A DNA stretch of 6,245 nt from assembly GCA_029861655.1 (NCBI GenBank), contig JAOTZA010000196.1, positions 1 to 6,245 on the forward strand. Direction: 5' to 3'. Of the stretch, positions 1 through 4,752 are shown one piece after another. The position numbers were made by a program, and so were the translations under genes. A model generated the notes under the pieces. It saw only the letters and a list, made by a program, of their open reading frames with translations, was not told the origin of the DNA and did not search any database. Every line of letters begins with the position of its first letter. Positions within the stretch are counted from its first letter, which is position 1. The DNA comes from Acidobacteriota bacterium (GTDB lineage: Bacteria; Acidobacteriota; Thermoanaerobaculia; Multivoradales; JAHEKO01).

Positions 1-193
1 CCGCCGCGGCTCCGGTGGCAATCACGAATCCCGCGAGCACCTTGTCGAGCTCCCCTGAGAAAACGACCATAGAGACACGATCCTCGGGCTGCTTCTCCTC
101 GACTTCCGCAAGCCGGCTCTCGAGAACAGCCAGACGGGCCGTCAAGGTCTCCAGCCCAAGAGCCTTCTTTGTATCCATCTCTGCTATCGACAT
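1..193 (-). CDS. DsrE/DsrF/DrsH-like (DsrE_2) protein, N-terminal part, runs off the window
   Basis: The first 64 codons are visible; the gene continues past position 1. Residues about 10-35 are a Leu/Ala/Glu-rich heptad-like helix (LETLTARLAVLESRLAEVEE), likely a short coiled coil. Then comes DRVSMVVFSGELDKVLAGF followed by VIATGAAA, the typical opening strand and helix of the DsrE_2 family. Members of this family often sit beside TusA and rhodanese genes and are thought to handle protein-bound persulfide sulfur in the cytoplasm. The start at 193 is supported by a purine-rich GGGAGA seven bases upstream; a second in-frame ATG lies five codons later. It follows the tusA-like gene by 26 bp on the same strand, so the two probably form one operon driven from the 528-556 promoter. 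The catalytic part is outside the window, so active-site cysteines cannot be checked. Confidence 0.85.
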   Translation of the reverse strand, partial: MSIAEMDTKKALGLETLTARLAVLESRLAEVEEKQPEDRVSMVVFSGELDKVLAGFVIATGAAA

Positions 194-219
194 CTCCTAC
201 TCTCCCTTTGCTTCCGCGT

Positions 220-504
220 CTAGTTGACGAGTTGGATGAAATGGACGTAGATCGCGCTCTCGCCCTGGTCGTCGGTTTGCTGTCCGACCAGATCGACCTT
301 CTTGTCGACCTTGGCCCAACCCTGAAAGTCCTTGATCGAGCCTCGATCCGTACTCATCACCTTGAGGGTTTGGCCGGGCTCGAGACTACGCACCTCTTTG
401 CGCGCCTTGACTACCGGCATCGGACAGTTGAGCCCGCTGGTATCTAACACCTTGTCGAAGTGAATATCCTGGACGGTCTCCTGACTTGTGGATTCCTGAC
501 TCAT
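220..504 (-). CDS. tusA: TusA-family sulfur carrier protein
   Basis: A 94-residue protein with one TusA domain from about residue 16 to the end. The hallmark is LDTSGLNCPMPVVKARKEV, with the sulfur-carrying cysteine at C27 in the CPMP motif. It is followed by the conserved LEPGQTLKVMSTDRGSIKDFQGWAK segment (TusA proteins usually show D-P/R-G-S-x-x-D-F here). It probably carries sulfane sulfur as a Cys persulfide between cytoplasmic sulfurtransferases. About 15 polar N-terminal residues precede the domain, and the protein is slightly longer than the roughly 80-residue E. coli TusA. The start is supported by a strong AAAGGAGG six bases upstream. It is the first gene of a leftward unit with the DsrE_2 gene, and sits under the CsoR-like dyad at 532-550. 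In sulfur oxidisers, rhd-tusA-dsrE genes accompany the sHdr or Dsr systems; here the match to that context is inferred. The gene symbol is a family-level name. Confidence 0.93.
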   Translation of the reverse strand: MSQESTSQETVQDIHFDKVLDTSGLNCPMPVVKARKEVRSLEPGQTLKVMSTDRGSIKDFQGWAKVDKKVDLVGQQTDDQGESAIYVHFIQLVN

Positions 505-520
505 TGTTTTCCTCCTTTGG

Positions 521-549
521 CTGGCAGACAGTACTATACCCCGTATAGT
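521..549 (+). promoter_or_regulatory. Candidate rightward promoter of the DUF302 gene
   Basis: CTGGCA (521-526) and TATAGT (544-549) are separated by 17 bp; they match the consensus -35 and -10 at 4 of 6 and 5 of 6 positions. The -10 lies in the right arm of the dyad, so the same repressor would control both directions. The predicted start near 556 gives a leader of roughly 65 bases before the ATG at 623. This is weaker than the leftward promoter and could be a chance effect of the palindrome. Confidence 0.35.
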
Positions 550-556
550 ATGTCAA
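528..556 (-). promoter_or_regulatory. Promoter of the tusA-dsrE unit
   Basis: Reading leftward, a perfect -35 TTGACA (556-551) is followed after exactly 17 bp by TACTGT (533-528), a moderate -10. This places the transcription start near 521, about 16 bases ahead of the ATG at 504, with AAAGGAGG in between. The spacer contains almost the whole 532-550 dyad, so a bound repressor would block this promoter directly. Confidence 0.6.
532..550. promoter_or_regulatory. CsoR/FrmR/CstR-type operator dyad
   Basis: TACTATAC-CCC-GTATAGTA is a perfect 8-bp inverted repeat around three C's. It is flanked by a second, one-base-offset pair, GACA (527-530) and TGTC (551-554). AT-rich TATAGTA-type arms around a short C/G tract are characteristic of operators of the CsoR/RcnR/FrmR/CstR (DUF156) repressors. 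CstR members respond to persulfides and control sulfurtransferase genes, which fits the flanking tusA and dsrE-like genes. No repressor gene is visible in the window, so the assignment rests on the site shape and context. It could also serve the divergent DUF302 gene. Confidence 0.6.
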
Positions 557-622
557 TTCTCTCCCAGGACTCACGACGTGCTAGCCTTTTTTCGCAGATC
601 GGAAGTGAAAGGAAACACCCAC

Positions 623-1021
623 ATGAAGCAGACTCCAGTGGCCTACGAGACCCGAACCGCACTCGCCTTCGATCAAGCCATCGAGGCATGCCGGGAAGCC
701 CTCGGGGCCGAGGGCTTCGGCGTGCTGACGGAAATCGACATCCAGGCGACGCTCAAAAAGAAGCTCGACGTCGACCGCGATCCCTTTGTCATCCTGGGCG
801 CCTGCCACCCGCCCTCGGCCAACCGGGCCCTGAATGCGGCTCCGGAAATCGCGGTGTTGTTACCTTGCAACGTGACGGTCTCGATCGAGGATGGCGAAAC
901 GGTTGTTCGGGCGATGAATCCGAATGGGGTTATGGAGATGCTCGACGACCCGAACGTAACCGATGTGGCCACCGAGGTCGCCGGGGCCCTCCAAAGGGTC
1001 ATCCGTGCTGTCGAGTCCTGA
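623..1021 (+). CDS. DUF302 domain protein
   Basis: A 132-residue protein covering one DUF302 domain almost from end to end. Family features visible are the opening ETRTALAFDQAIEACREAL, the segment EGFGVLTEIDIQATLKKKL, then FVILGACHPP (C61) and the core strand IAVLLPCNV (C82). The molecular function of DUF302 is not established. The two cysteines lie in motifs that recur in the family and could matter for redox or sulfur handling, but that is inference. I chose ATG 623 because AAGGA lies nine bases upstream and the protein then begins just before the domain; an in-frame ATG at 578 would add 15 residues unlike the family. It diverges from tusA across a shared operator, which suggests co-regulation with the sulfur carriers. 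No signal peptide or membrane segment is seen, so it is probably cytoplasmic. No convincing terminator follows, only a weak 6-bp stem at 1016-1036. Confidence 0.85.
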   Translation: MKQTPVAYETRTALAFDQAIEACREALGAEGFGVLTEIDIQATLKKKLDVDRDPFVILGACHPPSANRALNAAPEIAVLLPCNVTVSIEDGETVVRAMNPNGVMEMLDDPNVTDVATEVAGALQRVIRAVES

Positions 1022-1099
1022 TTTGGAGCTTCAGGATTGCGTCGCGGGAGGCGCGGCCGTCGTACTTCACATCAACTCGACATATGCAAGAGTTTCGAT

Positions 1100-1129
1100 T
1101 TGACCCTGTTAGCGAACGGCGTGTAATAT
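1100..1129 (+). promoter_or_regulatory. Promoter of the cysteine-leader / cysteine synthase unit
   Basis: TTGACC (1100-1105) matches the -35 consensus at 5 of 6. The -10 is TAATAT (1124-1129, 18-bp spacer) or the overlapping TGTAAT (1122-1127, 16-bp spacer, 5 of 6). The expected start is at about A1136, only a few bases before the leader ATG at 1139, so the leader peptide would be read from a nearly leaderless RNA. Confidence 0.6.
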
Positions 1130-1138
1130 CTTTTCAAG

Positions 1139-1216
1139 ATGAACGCTCAAAACAACGTCCTTTCTTGCAGCTGCTGTTGTCCCGGCCCAAACCGGCGCCT
1201 GGGGGCGTGTAACTGA
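1139..1216 (+). CDS. Polycysteine leader peptide (attenuator ORF)
   Basis: A 25-codon ORF beginning MNAQNNVLSCSCCCPGP and ending in ACN before TGA. Five of the 25 residues are cysteine, four of them within five codons (Cys-Ser-Cys-Cys-Cys, 1166-1180, with TGC and TGT codons). It lies between a good promoter and two intrinsic terminators, ahead of a cysteine synthase gene. This is the layout of amino-acid attenuators, and the coded residue is the product of the downstream enzyme. Polycysteine leader ORFs acting as cysteine attenuators are known from mycobacteria, where they can be leaderless; here there is likewise no room for a Shine-Dalgarno if transcription starts near 1136. The peptide itself probably has no function; the stalling of ribosomes at scarce Cys-tRNA would be the signal. 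Not experimentally proven. Confidence 0.75.
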   Translation: MNAQNNVLSCSCCCPGPNRRLGACN

Positions 1217-1256
1217 AGCACTAGATCTATAACGATTAAGAACCCCAACCGCCGGT
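1191..1256 (+). promoter_or_regulatory. Antiterminator helix of the cysteine attenuator
   Basis: ACCGGCG (1191-1197) pairs perfectly with CGCCGGT (1250-1256). After a 2x2 internal loop (CC against AC), TGGGG (1200-1204) pairs with CCCCA (1243-1247). This gives 12 mostly G-C pairs. The 3' strand overlaps the whole left arm of the first terminator (1247-1256), so the two folds exclude each other. The 5' strand begins ten bases after the last codon of the Cys run, just beyond the expected edge of a stalled ribosome. A ribosome that moves on to the stop at 1214-1216 would cover this strand and favour termination. Confidence 0.65.
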
Positions 1257-1275
1257 AACGACCGGCGGTTTTTTT
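1247..1275 (+). terminator. Intrinsic terminator 1 of the attenuator
   Basis: AACCGCCGGT (1247-1256), loop AACG, ACCGGCGGTT (1261-1270): a perfect 10-bp stem running into seven T's (1269-1275). It is placed after the leader ORF and before the cysteine synthase gene. The left arm is the strand captured by the antiterminator. Confidence 0.9.
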
Positions 1276-1278
1276 ATG

Positions 1279-1306
1279 CGACCGCCGGACTCGGCGGTCG
1301 TTTTTT
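1279..1306 (+). terminator. Intrinsic terminator 2, in tandem
   Basis: CGACCGCCG (1279-1287), loop GACT, CGGCGGTCG (1292-1300), then six T's (1301-1306): a perfect 9-bp stem. It starts three bases after the first T tract. Its left arm can alternatively pair with the right arm of terminator 1: CCGGCGGT (1262-1269) with ACCGCCGG (1281-1288), 8 bp. So the two hairpins are not independent. Confidence 0.88.
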
Positions 1307-1338
1307 CTTGCAGCACAAAGAGAACGGAGCACCGAAGA

Positions 1339-2670
1339 ATGACCCTAGCCACACCCGGAAATCCAAAGCTATCCGCGAAAACCACGTCTCACCCTCGACT
1401 TGGCAGCACGTCTGGACGGATCGAGGAAAGAGCCCGGGTCTCATCCGCTCCGGCGCTTCGCCGCTATGGCGACATCCGCGAGTTGATTGCCAGCGTCGAG
1501 AATCCTACACCGCTGGTGCGTCTCAATCACGTCGTCTCCGGCACCGAGGGGGCCCCGCTCGACCTGTGGCTCAAGCTCGAGTGGCTCAACCCTTTCGGAT
1601 CGATCAAGGACCGCACCGCCCTTTTCATCCTTCGCGGTATGGAGGAGCGCGGCGAGCTCGACGGTCGTGCAATCGTCGAGCCTTCGTCCGGAAACACCGG
1701 CATCGCGCTGGCCGCGCTGGCTGCGCTATCGGGCCAGCGGCTGACCGTGACCATCCCGGATGGGGTTCCGCAGGAGAAGAAAGATCTCTTGCGAATGCTG
1801 GGCGCTGACGTCATGGAGACTCCGGACGATCTGTGCCCCGTCGATCATCCCAAAGATGGTGCGATCGCTTTGGCGCGGTCGATCGCAGAGACCGAGGGTG
1901 GAAGTGCCTTTGTCATGCCGAATCAGTACGAAAACCCCGACAATGTTCGCGCGCACTACGAGACCACCGGACCGGAGATCTGGAAACAAACCGAGGGTAG
2001 AGTCCGCTTCTTCCTTGCCGGCTATGGGACCTGCGGCACGCTCACCGGAGTGGCCAAGTACCTCAAGGAGCAGGATGCGACGATACAGATCATCGCTATC
2101 GAGCCGCAGGCGGGGCACCGGCTCCCCGGGTTGAAAAGCTTCCGCGAGGCCAAGATCCCCGCGATCCTGGATCCCAGTCTCATAGACCATGTCATTGGTG
2201 TCGACGACTCCGATGCATACGAGATGACCCGCCGCCTCTATCGCGAGGAAGGGCTGATCGTAGGTCCTTCTACCGGAGCCATCGTTCATGCGGCCCGCGA
2301 ACTGCGTCTCGGGCACCGGGCGCTCCGCGCCGAATCGGCACCCACCGCCGTAGCGGTCTCACCCGATGGCGGACTCAAGTACATGAGTTACTTCTCCGCC
2401 GGCGACCCCGTTTCGGAGCCGGTTCGCCAACTCGACACGGTAACCAACGATCGATCCCTCGACTGCACCGGTATGGTCTGCCCGCTGCCGATCTTCAAAG
2501 CCAAACAAACCCTGGACAATATGGATCCGGGCGAGATCCTCGAGATCGTCTGCACAGATCCGGGGTCGTTGTCTGACTTTCCGGCCCTGGCCAAACGCAC
2601 AGGCCATGCGTTGCTCTCCGTCGAGGAACAGGACGAGCGGCAGGTGTTCCGGCTCAGAGTGCGAGCCTGA
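1339..2670 (+). CDS. Cysteine synthase-TusA fusion protein (PLP-dependent)
   Basis: A 443-residue fusion. Residues about 45-360 are a fold-type II PLP enzyme of the cysteine synthase / cystathionine beta-synthase family. The PLP lysine is K90 in NPFGSIKDR, and the substrate loop PSSGNTG is at 115-121. The phosphate-binding loop GYGTCGTLTG is at 228-237, with C232 where many relatives have Gly, and S311 of VGPSTGA contacts the PLP ring nitrogen in relatives. Residues about 373-443 form a complete TusA domain, LDCTGMVCPLPIFKAK, with the carrier cysteine C381 in CPLP. The likely reaction is beta-replacement on an activated serine to give cysteine. The TusA domain may bring sulfur as a persulfide, which is inference. 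About 35 Ser/Arg-rich N-terminal residues precede the enzyme domain. ATG 1339 is chosen because GGAG lies nine bases upstream; an in-frame ATG at 1276 lies between the two terminators. The upstream polycysteine attenuator independently supports a role in cysteine synthesis. The amino-acid substrate (acetyl-, phospho- or other serine) cannot be read from the sequence. Confidence 0.9.
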   Translation: MTLATPGNPKLSAKTTSHPRLGSTSGRIEERARVSSAPALRRYGDIRELIASVENPTPLVRLNHVVSGTEGAPLDLWLKLEWLNPFGSIKDRTALFILRGMEERGELDGRAIVEPSSGNTGIALAALAALSGQRLTVTIPDGVPQEKKDLLRMLGADVMETPDDLCPVDHPKDGAIALARSIAETEGGSAFVMPNQYENPDNVRAHYETTGPEIWKQTEGRVRFFLAGYGTCGTLTGVAKYLKEQDATIQIIAIEPQAGHRLPGLKSFREAKIPAILDPSLIDHVIGVDDSDAYEMTRRLYREEGLIVGPSTGAIVHAARELRLGHRALRAESAPTAVAVSPDGGLKYMSYFSAGDPVSEPVRQLDTVTNDRSLDCTGMVCPLPIFKAKQTLDNMDPGEILEIVCTDPGSLSDFPALAKRTGHALLSVEEQDERQVFRLRVRA

Positions 2671-2684
2671 GGCTGAGGCCGGCC

Positions 2685-2698
2685 GGCTGCTTGCAGCC
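2685..2698 (+). other. Small hairpin after the fusion gene
   Basis: GGCTG-CTTG-CAGCC lies 14 bases after the stop codon. No T tract follows, so it is at best a weak 3'-end or RNA-stability element; no true terminator for the fusion gene was found. Confidence 0.25.
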
Positions 2699-2715
2699 CG
2701 CACGAATACCCGGCT

Positions 2716-2837
2716 GGAAATGCGGTGACAGGCAACTCATTTCCAAGAAACAGGGTGGGAATGCGGTGACTGGAAAATGAGTAGCCTGTCACCGCATTTC
2801 TTCCCGGAAAATGAGTAGCCTGTCACCGCATTTCTTC
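2716..2837. repeat. Cluster of about 30-bp repeats, inverted and direct
   Basis: A 32-bp unit, from GGAAAATGAGTAGCC through to GCATTTCTTC, occurs twice in direct order at 2772-2803 and 2806-2837, identical and only 2 bp apart. A near-perfect reverse-complement copy, GGAAATGCGGTGACAGG to CATTTCC, lies at 2716-2744, and a shorter inverted piece, GGAATGCGGTGACTGG, at 2758-2773. The 2716-2744 copy can fold with 2772-2800 into a long hairpin with about one mismatch and one bulge. The layout is that of a REP/REPIN or MITE-like non-autonomous element, possibly mobilised by an IS200-like (Y1) transposase elsewhere in the genome. No transposase is present here. It fills much of the 301-bp gap between two convergent genes, a common landing place for such elements. 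Confidence 0.75.
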
Positions 2838-2856
2838 GAGCGGCTTCCTGGGGAGC

Positions 2857-2892
2857 GTCGCGGAGCGAGCCTCTCTGCGCTCGAGAAGCGAC
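2857..2892. repeat. Imperfect palindrome beside the repeat cluster
   Basis: GTCGC (2857-2861) and CGAGC (2866-2870) pair with GCTCG (2879-2883) and GCGAC (2888-2892), giving two 5-bp stems separated by a 4x4 internal loop. It adjoins the 2716-2837 repeats and may be part of the same element. The rest of the gap (2893-2971) shows no recognisable feature. Confidence 0.45.
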
Positions 2893-2971
2893 GGCTTCGG
2901 CGCGACCCCACCCCTATCCAAGGGCACTCGACATAGCCCCGCGATGACCGTAACGATCAAAGGAATGGCGC

Positions 2972-3556
2972 TCAAGCCGCCGGGCACAACGCCGGATCGC
3001 CCGGCACCTGGCCCACCAGCAACAGAAAGCCCTTGAATGGCCCCATGTTGCGCATCGCCTCGAACTTGGGTCCTTTGAACTTCAGCCTACCGGTCATCAT
3101 GCCCTTCATCGGACCATAGTCCCCGGCGCCCATCTCGAGCCATCGATCGGTGGTTGCGGTCATTACATAGTCGGCGCTGCGCTCGAGCACCTCCGTCTCG
3201 ACCGCGCCGCCGTACGCACATTTCACTTCACCCTCCTGCTCTTCGAGCCGAAGCTCGATGCGCGGGCTGTCCTCACAATCGAGACGGTAGAGCTGGATGA
3301 CCTTGAAACCGCGATCCTTATCGTTCTCCATCCACTTGACGAGGCCGGTGGTCAGCTCTTCGGTGCCATTCCAGGCGTCACACGCCTCGACCGCCCACTC
3401 CGCCGTCATCAGCACTGGAGTTTCGTGCTTGGATGAGTCCTCCATCGTGGTTTCCGGAGCCGCAGTTTCCGGCGTTGGAGGTTCCTGCGCGATCGCCGTG
3501 GTTCCGAGGACCAGGCCGGCTGCGGCAAGGCCCGTACAAATCACTCTGCTCTTCAT
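2972..3556 (-). CDS. Exported SCP2-like (sterol carrier domain) protein
   Basis: A 194-residue protein with a Sec signal peptide: MKSR, a hydrophobic stretch at residues 5-20, and a likely cleavage after A23 (AIA before Q24). There is no lipobox. A Pro/Thr/Glu-rich linker (25-48) follows. The rest resembles an SCP2-type lipid-binding domain, best seen in ADYVMTATTDRWLEMGAG and PMKGMMTGRLKFKGPKFEAM (about 128-168), which match the end of that fold. SCP2 domains hold hydrophobic ligands, so a periplasmic lipid or fatty-acyl carrier is plausible. Four cysteines remain after cleavage (C59, C94, C113, C191) and could form disulfides outside the cytoplasm. The start is supported by GAGGAG about five bases upstream. 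It lies 56 bp after the radical SAM gene on the same strand and may be the last gene of that operon, though its different compartment makes a direct role in lipoate assembly uncertain. Confidence 0.7.
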   Translation of the reverse strand: MKSRVICTGLAAAGLVLGTTAIAQEPPTPETAAPETTMEDSSKHETPVLMTAEWAVEACDAWNGTEELTTGLVKWMENDKDRGFKVIQLYRLDCEDSPRIELRLEEQEGEVKCAYGGAVETEVLERSADYVMTATTDRWLEMGAGDYGPMKGMMTGRLKFKGPKFEAMRNMGPFKGFLLLVGQVPGDPALCPAA

Positions 3557-3612
3557 GGGATCTCCTCTCTTGTGTTCTCTTTCACCTTTGGATCAGTTTG
3601 GACAGGACTCCT

Positions 3613-4752
3613 TCAGGGCCTACCCGCGGCCGGTGGCGCGCAGCGCTCGGACGGTCGCGATGGTGGAGGTCCCGGCGTCACGAACTCCTCCAGACCGAGC
3701 TGGGCTCGGATCTCCATCTCGTCCTCACCGGTCGGCAGCCAAGGGTAGTCCCGCGGCTCGTCTCCGGGGCTCCAGGAGCCCATCGGCCGGGTACAGCCGG
3801 GCTCCCCACCCACGCCGGGACAACCATTGGTCATGAAGGCAAAGCCCTCGCTGACCACCCGGTTGACGAGGTCTATCGGTGCCGAGATCCGTTCGAGGAA
3901 CCCGCGCTCGTCGAAGGAGAAGGCCGCCGGTTCCAGACCGCTCTCCTCGAGCAAGAACTTAGCAAGTTGGATCCGGCGCCAGCGCCGGACGCTGCTCTTT
4001 GGCAGCTCGGACATCCGCGAATCCGGCTCGGGGTTGAAACAGAACAGATACGAGAAGATCTGCCGCTCCAGAAGACTCCCAAACGTCTCCATCAGCTCAC
4101 GATCGTTCTCCCCCAGCCCCACCAGGGTGTGGCAGTTGACCCGCCACGGGCCATAGATGTCTCGCGCGCCGTGGACAATGTCCCAGTAGTTCTCCCAGTC
4201 GAGACCGCCCCTCGGAACATCGCTACGCGTCGAACGGAAGAGCTCCTCCGTCACGGCGTCGAGCCCGATCCCGATCATGTCGGCGCCCGAGCTCTTGAGC
4301 TCCAGAAGCCGTTCTTGATTCAAGGTAGGCGGTGCGACCAGGATCGACAACGGCGTATCGATACGCCGACGAATTCTCCGGGCGATGTCGACGGTGTCGC
4401 GGTAGGCGTGGCCGTGGGTCACCATCGAGATACAAAGACGCGTCAACCTACTCTCACAGCGCGACATGCGCTCGACCAACTCATTGGTCTCGACCAGCGG
4501 CCACTCCACCCGGATAAACGACTTGTCTTCGTAGCGGCCTTGCCGGGACCGCGCCAGACCACAGTAGCCGCAGTCGGACTGACATCCCTGCGCGTAGTTG
4601 AGCAGCAGGTTGATGCCTCCAAAGTCGAACTCGCGTGTGAAACGACCCGATCTGAACCGCAGCGCCAACGCGCTCGCGTAACTGATCCGCACCCAATCCG
4701 GGCTCGAGTGGCCGGCGCCGGGCAAAGCGCTCTCCGATTGCAGAACAGTCAT
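3613..4752 (-). CDS. Radical SAM lipoyl synthase, LipS1/LipS2 type
   Basis: A 379-residue protein. C57, C61 and C64 in YAQGCQSDCGYCGLAR form the CX3CX2C motif that binds the [4Fe-4S] cluster used to cleave S-adenosylmethionine. The body follows the biotin-synthase-like barrel pattern, for example SSGADMIGIGLDAVTEELF and HTLVGLGENDRELMETF. Near the C-terminus, TNGCPG (C311) and GCTRP (C320) are candidate ligands of an auxiliary cluster, the expected sulfur source for insertion into an octanoyl chain. Proteins of this type were first annotated as biotin synthases and later shown in Thermococcus to make lipoyl groups as a LipS1 + LipS2 pair. Position after the ligase and the GCP...GC-RP end suggest the LipS2 member, but I cannot separate the two with certainty. 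I chose ATG 4752 because its ATGA overlaps the ligase stop codon and AAGGGG precedes it; the frame stays open upstream to 5004, but that is ligase coding sequence on the same strand. The last 20 residues are Pro/Arg-rich and look unconserved. Confidence 0.82.
   Translation of the reverse strand: MTVLQSESALPGAGHSSPDWVRISYASALALRFRSGRFTREFDFGGINLLLNYAQGCQSDCGYCGLARSRQGRYEDKSFIRVEWPLVETNELVERMSRCESRLTRLCISMVTHGHAYRDTVDIARRIRRRIDTPLSILVAPPTLNQERLLELKSSGADMIGIGLDAVTEELFRSTRSDVPRGGLDWENYWDIVHGARDIYGPWRVNCHTLVGLGENDRELMETFGSLLERQIFSYLFCFNPEPDSRMSELPKSSVRRWRRIQLAKFLLEESGLEPAAFSFDERGFLERISAPIDLVNRVVSEGFAFMTNGCPGVGGEPGCTRPMGSWSPGDEPRDYPWLPTGEDEMEIRAQLGLEEFVTPGPPPSRPSERCAPPAAGRP

Noticed and set aside
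1016..1036. Terminator of the DUF302 gene
   Set aside because: Only a 6-bp AT/GC-mixed stem, TCCTGA/TCAGGA, overlapping the stop codon, with no T tract.
460..1212. 250-codon open frame on the + strand across tusA, DUF302 and the leader
   Set aside because: It reads DUF302 in the wrong frame, has low-complexity Arg/Gly/Ser composition, and overlaps the operator and attenuator.
1276..1338. Earlier in-frame ATG for the cysteine synthase-TusA fusion
   Set aside because: It lies in the 3-bp gap between the two terminators and has no ribosome-binding site; ATG 1339 has GGAG at a good distance.
1022..1338. SAM riboswitch or T-box ahead of the cysteine synthase gene
   Set aside because: No T-box motif or SAM aptamer core was seen; the leader peptide with competing helices accounts for the terminators.
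2772..2837. CRISPR-like repeats
   Set aside because: Only two direct copies with a 2-bp gap, so there is no spacer, and inverted copies lie next to them.
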